A stretch of DNA of 64,000 bases from Sphingobium faniae (GTDB lineage Bacteria > Pseudomonadota > Alphaproteobacteria > Sphingomonadales > Sphingomonadaceae), in NCBI GenBank assembly GCA_900100475.1, contig FMTU01000010.1:111274-175273 (forward strand), given 5' to 3'. The position numbers and the translations under genes were made by a program. Positions 33,201 to 40,551 of the stretch are shown piece by piece (the first letter of the stretch is position 1; every line of letters starts with the position of its first letter). The notes under the pieces are model-generated. The model did not search any database. It had not been told where the DNA came from and saw only the letters and a list, made by a program, of their open reading frames with translations.

Positions 33201-33453
33201 CGGGCGCGGCTTCCGGGCCGAATAGCGGGCGCCATACGCGCGCCGATTGATTTCATGCTGTTTTCTGAAAGCACGGCTGGCAGGCCCACTTTGGGAGCCG
33301 ACAAGAAAAGCAAGCCCAACCAACCACATGGACCCCGCGAGACGGCGGTCCTTTTATCTGGCCATGCCTCCCTGCTTCTACCCAAATCCCAAGAGCTTCC
33401 GACCGTCTGTATCCGTTTGCACCCTATGACGCGACGGGGCACGCCAGCCCGCG

Positions 33454-34158
33454 TCATAACGGTTCCTGGCCGGAAAGAGGGACGAACAGGCGTTCGGGAG
33501 GCTCTTCGGATGCAACATTCTGTGCGGCCGTTTCGTCATCCGGCGGCGTCTCGGTTGCGGCTTGCGGTGCAGCTCGGGCGTCGTCCGCGCGCATGGCGAA
33601 TAGCGGCGCGCGCATCCACGCCAGCGGATCGACGGGTGCGATAGTCGCACGGTCAGGCTGCGATCCGCCGACCATCGGCGCGAGGATCGCGAGATAGGCG
33701 CGGGTCTCTCGGGGGAGCGGTCGACCGGTTGCGAGGTGCTGTTCATAGCGTCCCGGTCCCGCATTATAGGCGGCGAGAAAACCGGGCGATCCAAAGCGGT
33801 CATGCAGTTCGCGAAGGTAAGCCGTGCCCGCGATGATGTTGTCCCTGACATGATAGGGATCGTCGCCAAGACCGTATCGGGCGCGCAGATAGGCCCAGGT
33901 GTCGGGCATGATCTGCATCAGGCCCATCGCCCCGGCATGGGAGATAGCGCGCACGTCGCCGGCGCTTTCGGCGCGCATCACCGCCCATATCCACGCCTGG
34001 GGAATGCCGAACCGCCGCGATGCCTCGGCGACATGGCGGGCGACAGGATCGGCGGTGTGCGGCGCGATCATTTGCGCGGCGGCGGGAACGGGCAAGGCCG
34101 TCGCCGGCGCGCTCGCCATGATGGCGAGCCACGCCAGCGACAGCGCCCGGCCACGCAT
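33454..34158 (-). CDS. Lytic transglycosylase
   Basis: 234 residues. Signal peptide (LAWLAIMASAPATALPVPAA), then an SLT domain: FGIPQAWIWAVMRAESAGDV with catalytic Glu, MGLMQIMPDTWAYLRARYGL, AGTAYLRELHDRFGSPGFLA and AYNAGPGRYEQ. These specialised enzymes open peptidoglycan for the transfer channel (VirB1 role). The start at 34158 leaves 26 bp to DUF736. Proline-rich C-terminal tail. Confidence 0.88.
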   Translation of the reverse strand: MRGRALSLAWLAIMASAPATALPVPAAAQMIAPHTADPVARHVAEASRRFGIPQAWIWAVMRAESAGDVRAISHAGAMGLMQIMPDTWAYLRARYGLGDDPYHVRDNIIAGTAYLRELHDRFGSPGFLAAYNAGPGRYEQHLATGRPLPRETRAYLAILAPMVGGSQPDRATIAPVDPLAWMRAPLFAMRADDARAAPQAATETPPDDETAAQNVASEEPPERLFVPLSGQEPL

Positions 34159-34183
34159 GGAACGGCGACGCGGGCGCAACCGA

Positions 34184-34519
34184 TCAGCTCCGGTCTTCGC
34201 GCGGCCGCGGTCGGTTCCACGACAGGTTGAACGTCGTGCCCTCGTCATCGGCGCGGAACAGATTGGCGCGCAACGGCGGGCCGGTGAAAATCGCGCTGTC
34301 GATCTCGATCGACACATAGTCGCCGGCCTTTTCGCCGACGCGCTTCCATCCCGCGCCGATCTCCGGGCCGGCGTCTTCGTCGAGATGAACCCGGTAGTCG
34401 GGCGCGTTCTCGGCGTCATTCGGTTCGGCGGGGACGATGATGATCGCCTCGTCGATCCCGAACATCCGGATGCGGCCTGAATAGCCGTCCTCGGTGGGTT
34501 TGAAGGCGCCTGCGTACAT
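34184..34519 (-). CDS. DUF736 protein, copy 1
   Basis: 111 residues. The order IGAFKPTEDGYSGRIRMFG-type start, DAENAPDYRVHLDEDAGPEI, GAGWKRVGEKAGDYVSIEID and ANLFRADDEGTTFNLSWNRP matches DUF736, a short all-beta protein found in many ICEs near traF. The function is unknown; it is conserved next to transfer genes. ATG at 34519 with AAGGAGATTGGC upstream. Confidence 0.85.
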   Translation of the reverse strand: MYAGAFKPTEDGYSGRIRMFGIDEAIIIVPAEPNDAENAPDYRVHLDEDAGPEIGAGWKRVGEKAGDYVSIEIDSAIFTGPPLRANLFRADDEGTTFNLSWNRPRPREDRS

Positions 34520-34554
34520 TGCCAATCTCCTTTGTGCTGGCAGGGGGAAAGCGA

Positions 34555-35070
34555 TCAGAATGATGCGCGCGTGCGCAGCGGCGTCGCGCGACCGATCACG
34601 GACGATGCGGGCAGCGGCCCGAAATAGCGGCCGTCTAGGCTGTCGAGGCGGTCGGCGTTCATGAAGAAAATCTCGTCGGCGGCGACGACACGGCACCCTT
34701 TCCAGACGGGCAACGGCCGATGCAGCCGATCCCGTTCGCGTGCAGCGCCGAACGGCTTTCCGTCGATGGTGATGGCGATGCCGGTGCGGCACACCATCTG
34801 GCCCGGCAGCGCGGCGACCGGTTTGATCAGCGGCACGCCGAGGGGCAGATAACCGCCCGCCGAAAGGAACGCGGCGACATCGTCGGGCGGCGTCACGACG
34901 GCGAGATCGCCGACGCGCAGATTGTTCGACGGACGGACGGTGTAGAAGCCGATCGGCACGCTGGCCGAGGCGTTCCAGATCAGCTTCGGCGGCGGATTGA
35001 TCCACACCGAAATTGCGATGACATTGACTGCCGCGACCATCGTCACCAGCGTTCCCCAGCGAAATCTCAT
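34555..35070 (-). CDS. traF: TraF, S26-family conjugation peptidase
   Basis: 171 residues. An N-terminal membrane anchor, then NASASVPIGFYTV with the catalytic Ser (S-x-P-x-G-x-Y), KPVAALPGQMVC with the catalytic Lys region and a C-terminal DGRYFGPLP / GRATPL motif. TraF processes the TrbC pilin, in some cases to a cyclic form. The start overlaps the DUF2840 stop (ATGA). Confidence 0.9.
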   Translation of the reverse strand: MRFRWGTLVTMVAAVNVIAISVWINPPPKLIWNASASVPIGFYTVRPSNNLRVGDLAVVTPPDDVAAFLSAGGYLPLGVPLIKPVAALPGQMVCRTGIAITIDGKPFGAARERDRLHRPLPVWKGCRVVAADEIFFMNADRLDSLDGRYFGPLPASSVIGRATPLRTRASF

Positions 35071-35546
35071 TGCAATGCTCCCTTGCGGGCGAGCCAGGCG
35101 CGATGACGCTCCAGCGTGTAGGGGCGCGGGCTTTCCTGCGCTGCGAGACGGTTATGGACGTGTCGCCAATGGTCGGGCGCGGCGTCGGCGGGATCGATGT
35201 TCAGCGCATCCACGGCGTCGATCGCCTCGAACACCCGCTGGACCTTGGGCCAACCATTGACGCGCAGCAGAATCTCGCCGCCGGGCGTGACGCCCGGCAC
35301 GGTCTGCCAGGGTTCGCCCGGATTGACGGCGCGCAGGATGTCGATGCGCGACACCAGCGTGCCGAAGTCATTGGATGCCCAACGGACGTAGGCGAACACG
35401 CTGTCCTGTGCGAAGGCGACGCGGCGGCGCTGGCGGTCGAGGATCTGATCCTCGACCAGGCGACCGAAGCGTATCCAGCGCTCGATGCGGCGCTCGATCC
35501 ACAGCAGATCGACGCGCGTGCGACCGGCGTGGCGGGCGGCGCTCAT
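35067..35546 (-). CDS. DUF2840 protein
   Basis: 159 residues. VDLLWIERRIERWIRFGRLV, RRRVAFAQDSVFAYVRWASN, DFGTLVSRIDILRAV and VLLR-type strands, then IDPADAAPDHWRHVHNRLAA are the DUF2840 pattern. The family is ICE-specific, always near traF and parA, and has no known function. Overlaps both neighbours. Confidence 0.85.
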   Translation of the reverse strand: MSAARHAGRTRVDLLWIERRIERWIRFGRLVEDQILDRQRRRVAFAQDSVFAYVRWASNDFGTLVSRIDILRAVNPGEPWQTVPGVTPGGEILLRVNGWPKVQRVFEAIDAVDALNIDPADAAPDHWRHVHNRLAAQESPRPYTLERHRAWLARKGALQ

Positions 35547-35797
35547 GATCCGTTTTCCGCATCGTCGGGATACTCACGATGCAGCAGCTCGCGCAGCATG
35601 TCGGCGAGCGACACGCCGCGCTGGAGCGCCGCGAGTTTGAGGCGTCGCCGCAACTGAGGCGTCACGTCGATCGTCAATCTGGCGCTGTTGACCGGCGGCG
35701 GCGCGGTTGGTGCAGCGGCGTCCTGCGGTCCCGCAATCCACGCTTCGGCCGCACCGGGCCGGGACGTGAACCCTGTTCTGAGCTTGCGCGTCGTCAT
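35543..35797 (-). CDS. Ribbon-helix-helix protein beside parA
   Basis: 84 residues. A low-complexity N-terminus, then ARLTIDVTPQLRRRLKLAAL and QRGVSLADMLRELLHREYP, a ribbon-helix-helix domain. Its place directly after parA (stop/start overlap) suggests a ParB-like or ParG-like centromere-binding partner, an inference from context. Confidence 0.75.
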   Translation of the reverse strand: MTTRKLRTGFTSRPGAAEAWIAGPQDAAAPTAPPPVNSARLTIDVTPQLRRRLKLAALQRGVSLADMLRELLHREYPDDAENGS

Positions 35798-36432
35798 GAT
35801 CTGATCGCCTCGATCTCGGCGGCCAGCGCGGTGATCTCATGCGCTGCCGTGCTTTCGGGATCGACCTCCGACACCAGCCGCCCGGTTTGCATGGCGTCGG
35901 CGAACACCACGCGCTGACCGACATGTTGCGCCAGCAGCGGCGGGTCGTGTTCGGCAAGGCTCTCGGCGGTGGCGCGGGCGATCAGGGTGCGCGTGGGGTA
36001 GCGGTTGAGCAGGAAGCGCGCGCCGATCGCGGGTTTGAAGATGCGCGCCTGGTCGATCAGCTTCAGCATCTCGGCCGACGCCCATCCGTCGAGCGGCGAT
36101 GGCTGCACCGGGATCAGCGCGAGGTCGCAGGCGAACAGCGCCGAGCGGAGCAAGGTGGCGACACGCGGCGGCCCGTCGATGACCACATGATCCATGCCGC
36201 GCGCCAGCTCCGGCGCTTCGATGTGCAGGGTGTCGCGGGCGAGGCCGATCACGCTGAACAGCCGAGGCAGTCCTTCGGCGGCGCGTTGCTGCGACCAGTC
36301 GAGCGCGGACCCTTGAGGATCGGCGTCGATCAGCAGGACACGGCGCCCTTGCCTCGCCCATTGTCCAGCAAGGTGCAGCGCGAGCGTGGTCTTGCCGACG
36401 CCGCCCTTCTGATTGAGGAGCGCGACGATCAT
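35794..36432 (-). CDS. parA: ParA-family partition ATPase
   Basis: 212 residues. Deviant Walker A NQKGGVGKTTLALHLAG (residues 7-23), switch I VLLIDADPQGSALDW, switch II DHVVIDGPPRV. Short type, no N-terminal HTH. It segregates plasmids by binding nonspecifically to DNA and responding to a small centromere-binding protein, here probably the RHH product downstream. With RepA upstream it forms a plasmid-like replication/partition cassette on an ICE. The ATG overlaps the repA stop. Confidence 0.93.
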   Translation of the reverse strand: MIVALLNQKGGVGKTTLALHLAGQWARQGRRVLLIDADPQGSALDWSQQRAAEGLPRLFSVIGLARDTLHIEAPELARGMDHVVIDGPPRVATLLRSALFACDLALIPVQPSPLDGWASAEMLKLIDQARIFKPAIGARFLLNRYPTRTLIARATAESLAEHDPPLLAQHVGQRVVFADAMQTGRLVSEVDPESTAAHEITALAAEIEAIRS

Positions 36433-37541
36433 GAGCGGCGCTCCTGTCGAGTTCGGGAGATGTCGGAGCGGCCGCCAAGCGAGGCGTTGGACGATCTATC
36501 CCCAGCTCCGCGCGCTTCTACTACTTCTTTAGATTCTGATTTAGAGTCTTTAGAGTCCAGTTTTGTGCTGGAAGGCCAAAGGTTTAGCTGGGATGCGTGC
36601 GTCCGAAGTACGGATAGGACTGCGTTCGAAGTACCGATAGCCATTGCGTCCGAAGTACCGATACGGCGCTTATGACGCGGAAAGTTATCCACAGGCCCTG
36701 CGCTGATCTCAATAATGCGCGGCCGCATCACCAGGAGGGTCTCCGAACCCGTTCCTGGCACCAACTCCAGGACGTAGCCAGGGAGCGATTGGCTCCGCAC
36801 AATGGCGCGGATGTGCAGTGCAAAATCGGAGAAGCGTGATTGGCTGGCGCTTTTGGCGTGAAGGTGGCGCAGCTCGAAACGCCAGCCATTGGGCTGTCGT
36901 CCGGCATGTTTGCGCGCGATCCGATAAAGCCAGCGCTCAATGCCGCCGGTGAGCCGGAAATAGCCTGGATCGATCGCCAGCACGAGGCGGCGATCGAGGA
37001 CGCCATGGTAGAACCAGTCGGGGAGAACGAATTCCATGCCCTCGATCCGGCCGGTCCGTGTCGCCAGTTCCTCCCATTCGTTGATCCAGGAGAATTGCTG
37101 GCGTCGCCAATGCTCACCGTGCCGAATGGTCGTGCGCACGACCGTCGATTGCAGCCGTGTCAGGGCGCCCTTGAGAAGGTGGTAGTTGCGCGCGCCCGTT
37201 CCCCGGCCGATGGAGGTGAGCAGTTGATAGGGCGTGAAGCGGAAAAACCGGGAGGTCGGCAGTCCGCGATCGTCGGCGGCGAGAAGCTGGCTCGCGGCCC
37301 AGATCAGGACATCGGCATCCCAAATGGTCGCCAGACCATGTTCGGGCACGGCATAGACCTGCACTTCGGTATCGCCGGATTTATAAAGGATCGGCGCGAT
37401 GCGCCGGGCCTTCGCCAGCGAGAAGAAGGGGCGCTCCATGAGGTCGCGCTGGTCGCGCGGCGGCACGTTTCCGGACAGCGCTTCAAACGGATCGAGGCGC
37501 GCGCGTTCGCTCTGGCCCAGTGGTCGATGATTGCCGGCCAT
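36429..37541 (-). CDS. repA: RepA replication initiator of the ICE
   Basis: 370 residues. The protein is of the plasmid replication initiator type (RPA/RepA-like): DLMERPFFSLAKARRIAPIL, LIWAASQLLAADDRGLPTSR, PYQLLTSIGRGTGARNYHLL, LDRRLVLAIDPGYFRLTGG and WRFELRHLHAKSASQSRFSD, two winged-helix units. The C-terminal quarter contains repeated IGTSDA / IGTSNA peptides; the matching DNA forms three iteron-like repeats (separate entry). Initiators of this family also occur in ICEs, which can replicate after excision. The stop overlaps parA. Confidence 0.9.
   Translation of the reverse strand: MAGNHRPLGQSERARLDPFEALSGNVPPRDQRDLMERPFFSLAKARRIAPILYKSGDTEVQVYAVPEHGLATIWDADVLIWAASQLLAADDRGLPTSRFFRFTPYQLLTSIGRGTGARNYHLLKGALTRLQSTVVRTTIRHGEHWRRQQFSWINEWEELATRTGRIEGMEFVLPDWFYHGVLDRRLVLAIDPGYFRLTGGIERWLYRIARKHAGRQPNGWRFELRHLHAKSASQSRFSDFALHIRAIVRSQSLPGYVLELVPGTGSETLLVMRPRIIEISAGPVDNFPRHKRRIGTSDAMAIGTSNAVLSVLRTHASQLNLWPSSTKLDSKDSKSESKEVVEARGAGDRSSNASLGGRSDISRTRQERRS
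36599..36664. repeat. Three iteron-like direct repeats inside repA
   Basis: GCGTCCGAAGTACGGATAGG at 36599, GCGTTCGAAGTACCGATAG at 36622 and GCGTCCGAAGTACCGATAC at 36646: nearly identical 19-20 bp units repeating every 23-24 bp, i.e. about two helical turns. Size and phasing are those of iterons bound by RepA-type initiators. They lie within the repA coding sequence, which is unusual; the reading frame stays open through them. Candidate origin. Confidence 0.65.
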
Positions 37542-37547
37542 GATGGT

Positions 37548-37835
37548 TCAGCGACCGTCGCTTACGGCTATTTCTTCGGCCGTCAGAGGTCTGGCGGCGA
37601 ACACCGTGCCCGCGCCTGGGTCGGAGGTGGACTGGCGCACGCCGCGATCGGCCCATTGGCGCAGGTCATCCACGCGATAGACGATCCTGCCCCCGAGCTT
37701 GCGATAGGTGGGCCCGGTGCCGAAGGTGCGATGCTTTTCGAGTGTTCTCGGGGAAAGTCCGAGGAGCTGGGCCGCGTCAGGCGTCCGCAGATATTTCGAA
37801 CCGGGCAGCGAGTCGAAATCCGTATCAGGGTGCAT
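37548..37835 (-). CDS. rdfS: AlpA/RdfS-like HTH protein, excisionase candidate
   Basis: 95 residues. YLRTPDAAQLLGLSPRTLEK, HRTFGTGPTYRKLGGRIVYR and VDDLRQWADRG form the MerR-type winged HTH of AlpA/excisionases. The gene begins the leftward block repA-parA-...-relaxase. In ICEMlSymR7A the recombination directionality factor RdfS is a protein of this type at the head of a similar block and its promoter is the target of FseA. The name here is by position and fold. ATG at 37835 (MHPDTD) is chosen over 37862; only 6 bp to repA. Confidence 0.75.
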   Translation of the reverse strand: MHPDTDFDSLPGSKYLRTPDAAQLLGLSPRTLEKHRTFGTGPTYRKLGGRIVYRVDDLRQWADRGVRQSTSDPGAGTVFAARPLTAEEIAVSDGR

Positions 37836-37950
37836 CTCAGTCCTGCCTTCCGAATGGGTCACGGCGGACAGCAGTGGCTGTCAGCGCATCGGAGTGCAGA
37901 TTGGCGAAGCGGATCAGCGTGGGGGGAGAGTCGACTTTTCAGGGGTGTAA

Positions 37951-38731
37951 TTATTTTGCCTTGCGTCGCGGGCGACGTGGTGGCGGACACAATATTTGCA
38001 GATAGCCGCCGTCCAGCAGCCTGTGCGCCTTCTTCAAGAGGCGGCGAAGGCGCGAGCGATGCTCGGTCGCCAGCCAGTCACGCCGCGTCGGCGCACTTTC
38101 CTTCAGGATATATTCGGCCATCTGACGCTCGGTGGCGCCATCTCGCTCGGCGTCCAGCAGACGGATAGAGAGGATGAGCTGGCCGCGCGCATAGGGCGTG
38201 AGCGGTTTCGGCTCCGGGCCCGCCCGATTGCCGACGAGAGAATTCCAGAAGCGGATCGCGGCGGCCGCCCGGTCGGCGAACAGCAAATCCAGCGGCAGGA
38301 CAATCGCCATGACGCCCTTGGAATAGCCATCGGTCCAGACGCGGTGCGTCGCATCGGGCGCAACGATGACATGGTCTCCGTCTCGGCTCCGCACGGCGTT
38401 TGGCGCCGACATCAGCGCCGCCGGATCGAGCGGCCAGGACGTCATGCCCGGCGTTACGGAGCGGATATGCAGAACCGAGGGAAGAACCTCGGGAAGCCAG
38501 AAGACAGGTTGTCCTTCGTAGGCGATGTCCGGGTCAGAGCCGAAATCGCAACCCCCAGCGCTTGACGAAACTCTCGATCTGAAGCGGGTCTGGCGGCTTC
38601 GTCCGAAGTATTTCTCTATATTCTCGGCAGTAATCCCGATTGCGACGAACGATTTCCCAAGCGAATCCGGCGCGGTCATAATGTTGAAAGGACCGATATT
38701 CTGCCGGAGAACGCCAATCTGCCTTGTGCAT
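37951..38731 (-). CDS. fseA: FseA-like DUF6499-DUF2285 activator read through a +1 frameshift
   Basis: Two frames make one protein. Frame 1 (ATG at 38731 after GGGAGGTG) encodes 65 residues, HKADWRSPAEYRSFQHYDRA to SFVKRWGLRFRL, ending at TGA 38536-38534: the DUF6499 domain. Frame 2, one base ahead, is open from well upstream of that stop to 37951: GSDPDIAYEGQPVFWLPEVL to RRLLKKAHRLLDGGYLQI, the DUF2285 domain. Joining at the Phe codon 63 (TTT followed by C; slip to TTC) gives 259 residues that match the single-chain family. In ICEMlSymR7A, FseA is made from msi172 and msi171 by programmed +1 frameshifting, so the shift here may be programmed and not a mutation. A GGGGG run lies a few bases upstream. 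Confidence 0.75.
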
Positions 38732-38876
38732 GGCGACACCTCCCAAGAGGGCCGCGGTTCATGCGCCGCGGCACAACATTGGAAGATTCGCGTAGTGCGT
38801 GTGTTTGACTAGCCACCGCCCGGTTATCCCGGCAGCACGAATGGTGATAGCTGAGCGTCGCTCAGGTCACGTCCGT

Positions 38877-39155
38877 TCAGTTTGGCGGGCCGCCGCGCAG
38901 CAGATGTTTATATCCAGATTTGGCCATCCATTGCGCGCGGGCCAGATGCGTTGTCCAGGCTTTATGGGCGCGCGCGGGTTCCAGTTCCGGGTCAATGTGC
39001 AGAACGACGCGTGCCACTTCTTCCCACCCCGCATCATCACTCTGGGCGTCGAGCAAGCGCAAATAGGTGATCAGATGCTCTTCATCATAAGGCGTAAGGA
39101 AGGCTGCGTCCGGCGCTGTGTCAGCAACGGCAGGATCGAGCGGTGGGGGTTTCAT
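38877..39155 (-). CDS. qseM: Single-domain DUF2285 protein, QseM-like antiactivator candidate
   Basis: 92 residues from the ATG at 39155 (AGGGAGAT upstream). DAAFLTPYDEEHLITYLRLL, DDAGWEEVARVVLHIDPELE and WTTHLARAQWMAKSGYKHLL carry the DUF2285 pattern (helix, D-x-x-x, HLARAxWM). QseM of ICEMlSymR7A is a short DUF2285 protein that binds and inhibits both TraR and FseA. The match is structural and positional: it lies just upstream of the fseA-like gene and is divergent from an XRE gene. A longer frame to 39260 is not needed. Confidence 0.65.
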   Translation of the reverse strand: MKPPPLDPAVADTAPDAAFLTPYDEEHLITYLRLLDAQSDDAGWEEVARVVLHIDPELEPARAHKAWTTHLARAQWMAKSGYKHLLRGGPPN

Positions 39156-39195
39156 GAATATCTCCCTGGCTCGTACGTCCAAATTCTCAAGGCTC

Positions 39196-39208
39196 TGCAA
39201 TGCTTGCA
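39196..39208. promoter_or_regulatory. Palindrome in the qseM-qseC intergenic region
   Basis: TGCAATGCTTGCA: 5-bp arms around 3 bp, 41 bp upstream of the DUF2285 start. With the palindrome at 39265-39274 it lies between divergent genes, the region where a QseC-type repressor would bind. Confidence 0.45.
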
Positions 39209-39264
39209 TAGTCCTAAAGCATGAAAAGCGCACGACAGTGCTGACCACTGAATCAGCCAATACA

Positions 39265-39274
39265 TCTTATAAGA
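39265..39274. promoter_or_regulatory. Perfect palindrome TCTTATAAGA upstream of the XRE gene
   Basis: Ten-bp perfect palindrome, 39 bp before the ATG of the XRE regulator, AT-rich and overlapping the place of a -10/-35 element. Candidate autoregulatory operator. Confidence 0.4.
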
Positions 39275-39312
39275 GATAAACCCGATAGTGTGTATCGTCC
39301 AGCGTCGCACGC

Positions 39313-39543
39313 ATGGATATGCGTCGCCTTGTTGGATTGAACTTTGCCAGATTGAGGCGTGAGCAAGGCGTCACCCAAGAGCGTTTCGCCGAGGTTTCCG
39401 GTTTCACGCAGCAATATGTCAGTGATCTCGAACGCGGTCGGCGCAATCCGACAGTGGTGACGCTTTTCCATCTTGCCACGGCGTTAGGGGTAAAACCCGT
39501 CGACCTGATCGCCGATTATGACGAGGATGGCGCCAGTGCGTAG
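39313..39543 (+). CDS. qseC: XRE-family HTH repressor, QseC-like
   Basis: 76 residues: LVGLNFARLRREQGVTQERF, AEVSGFTQQYVSDLERGRRN and PTVVTLFHLATALGVKPVDL form an HTH_3 (XRE/Cro) domain nearly alone. It is divergent from the DUF2285 gene. In ICEMlSymR7A the small XRE protein QseC controls qseM and itself from two operators between the genes; the layout here is the same. The name is by analogy. Confidence 0.8.
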   Translation: MDMRRLVGLNFARLRREQGVTQERFAEVSGFTQQYVSDLERGRRNPTVVTLFHLATALGVKPVDLIADYDEDGASA

Positions 39544-39575
39544 CGCTGCACGCACTGGCTGATCGCCTTTCGGGC

Positions 39576-39749
39576 TCACCGCCCGAAAGGGTCGAGTTCC
39601 GCGAGGACGAGGTCGGGATCGCCGTCCCATTCGGTGGCCGGCATGGCGCCGAACATGCCGTTTTCGGCGCGGAATACGATGATGCAGACCATGAGGCTGC
39701 GCGCGAGGCTCCAGGCATAGGCTTGGGCGGTTTTCAGCGAGTTGGACAT
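39576..39749 (-). CDS. Small ICE-associated protein
   Basis: 57 residues, MSNSLKTAQAYAWSLARSLM then VFRAENGMFGAMPATEWDGD and PDLVLAELDPFGR. Conserved-looking but unnamed; not recognised as a domain. It convergently faces the XRE gene (32 bp between stops). Its leader carries the 15-bp palindrome shared with the second DUF736 gene. Confidence 0.55.
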   Translation of the reverse strand: MSNSLKTAQAYAWSLARSLMVCIIVFRAENGMFGAMPATEWDGDPDLVLAELDPFGR

Positions 39750-40183
39750 TTTCGGCTCCTGTCTCGGAGGCGGGGACCATCCCCGCTCGACAGGCTCCCG
39801 AAGTGTCAGGCGCATGGCCGCGATCACCGCGCAGGCGCAGCCTGAAGGCCGCACGCGCAGCGTAAGCGGACCCTTTACGGGTTGATGGCGTCAGGCCATG
39901 CGCCGGACCAAGGAATGAGCCTCAAAGAGCGGGGTGGTTCCCGGCGAACAGGAGCTGCCTGTCCTGCCGTAGCTGACCGTCGTTGCCGAACCCTGGCCTC
40001 TCGGGCACGCGCTGGCGTTTCCACCAGCGTTGAACGGAGACTTGCAGGCTTGGTGCAGTGGCCGCCGAATGGGACGGCGATCCCGGTGATCGACCAGCGA
40101 CCAACCTACGGGACGTGAGGAAGATGAGGTTGTTCGCGCAGGGAAAGTCAGCGGCGACGCATCGCCGCCGCCGCTGCTCAGGT
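39750..40183. other. Leader and gene-free stretch
   Basis: About 430 bp between the 57-residue gene and the frameshifted gene. The first 140 bp form the leader with the CGGGGACCATCCCCG palindrome (separate entry). From about 39900 to 40180 I see no gene with family features; the open frames are GC-rich shadows. Confidence 0.4.
39771..39785. promoter_or_regulatory. Leader palindrome CGGGGACCATCCCCG, copy 1
   Basis: Hyphenated palindrome (CGGGGA-CCA-TCCCCG) whose near edge is 22 bp upstream of the ATG at 39749. An identical 15-mer is 23 bp upstream of the DUF736 gene (40895-40909). The following ~100 bp are also alike in both places (for instance AGCGTAAGCG, then a GGGGTT-type block), so this is a duplicated leader. 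In RNA it would form a short hairpin near the ribosome site. Confidence 0.6.
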
Positions 40184-40478
40184 TTATCGGAACGGCCAGC
40201 CGTATCGCTCGACAGGACTTGGTGACGAAGGACGGGTGGCCTCCGCGCCCATGTCGGCCTTGATGGCGGCGGTGAGGCCGTCAAGCTGGTAGCCGCGGAC
40301 ATCAAGAGCGGCGAGCAGCGTCATCAACAAGGTGGGTGCCGAGCCAGAGAACCGGCTGTTCGGTCTTCGGATCTTTGAACCCCTGGATGAAATATGTGCG
40401 AAGTGGCGGATCGTAGCCGATGACGGCGTTGTCGTCGGTCGCGGCGTCGGTTCGCAGGGTGATGGCGTAGCGGCTCAT
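40184..40478 (-). pseudogene. Conserved ICE small protein, frameshifted
   Basis: Frame 1 starts at ATG 40478 (good site GGGAGGCG) and gives MSRYAITLRTDAATDDNAVI, GYDPPLRTYFIQGFKDPKTE, QPVLWLGTHLVDDAARRS, stop at 40302. Frame +1 continues with LLAALDVRGYQLDGLTAAIK, ADMGAEATRPSSPSP to a stop at 40184. Together they match the layout of a conserved ICE protein (an N-terminal Y-A-I-T-L-R-T-D-A-A domain and a C-terminal G-Y-x-x-x-x-L-T-A helix). The break falls in a region where homologues are longer, so a small deletion is more likely than programmed shifting. Confidence 0.55.
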
Positions 40479-40551
40479 GATCGCCTCCCTTGCGACGGTG
40501 AAAAGGAAAAGAACCGGCCTCGCGGGGGGCGAGGCCGGCTCGGGGCGCCGA

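Noticed and set aside
36599..36664. CRISPR array
   Set aside because: Three units with no unique 30-bp spacers, inside repA; they fit iterons. No CRISPR or cas gene seen anywhere in the window.
36840..38168. 442-codon plus-strand open frame
   Set aside because: Runs antisense through repA, the HTH gene and the DUF2285 part; no domain features.
39922..40305. 127-codon minus-strand frame
   Set aside because: No family features, and it overlaps the end of the frameshifted conserved gene.
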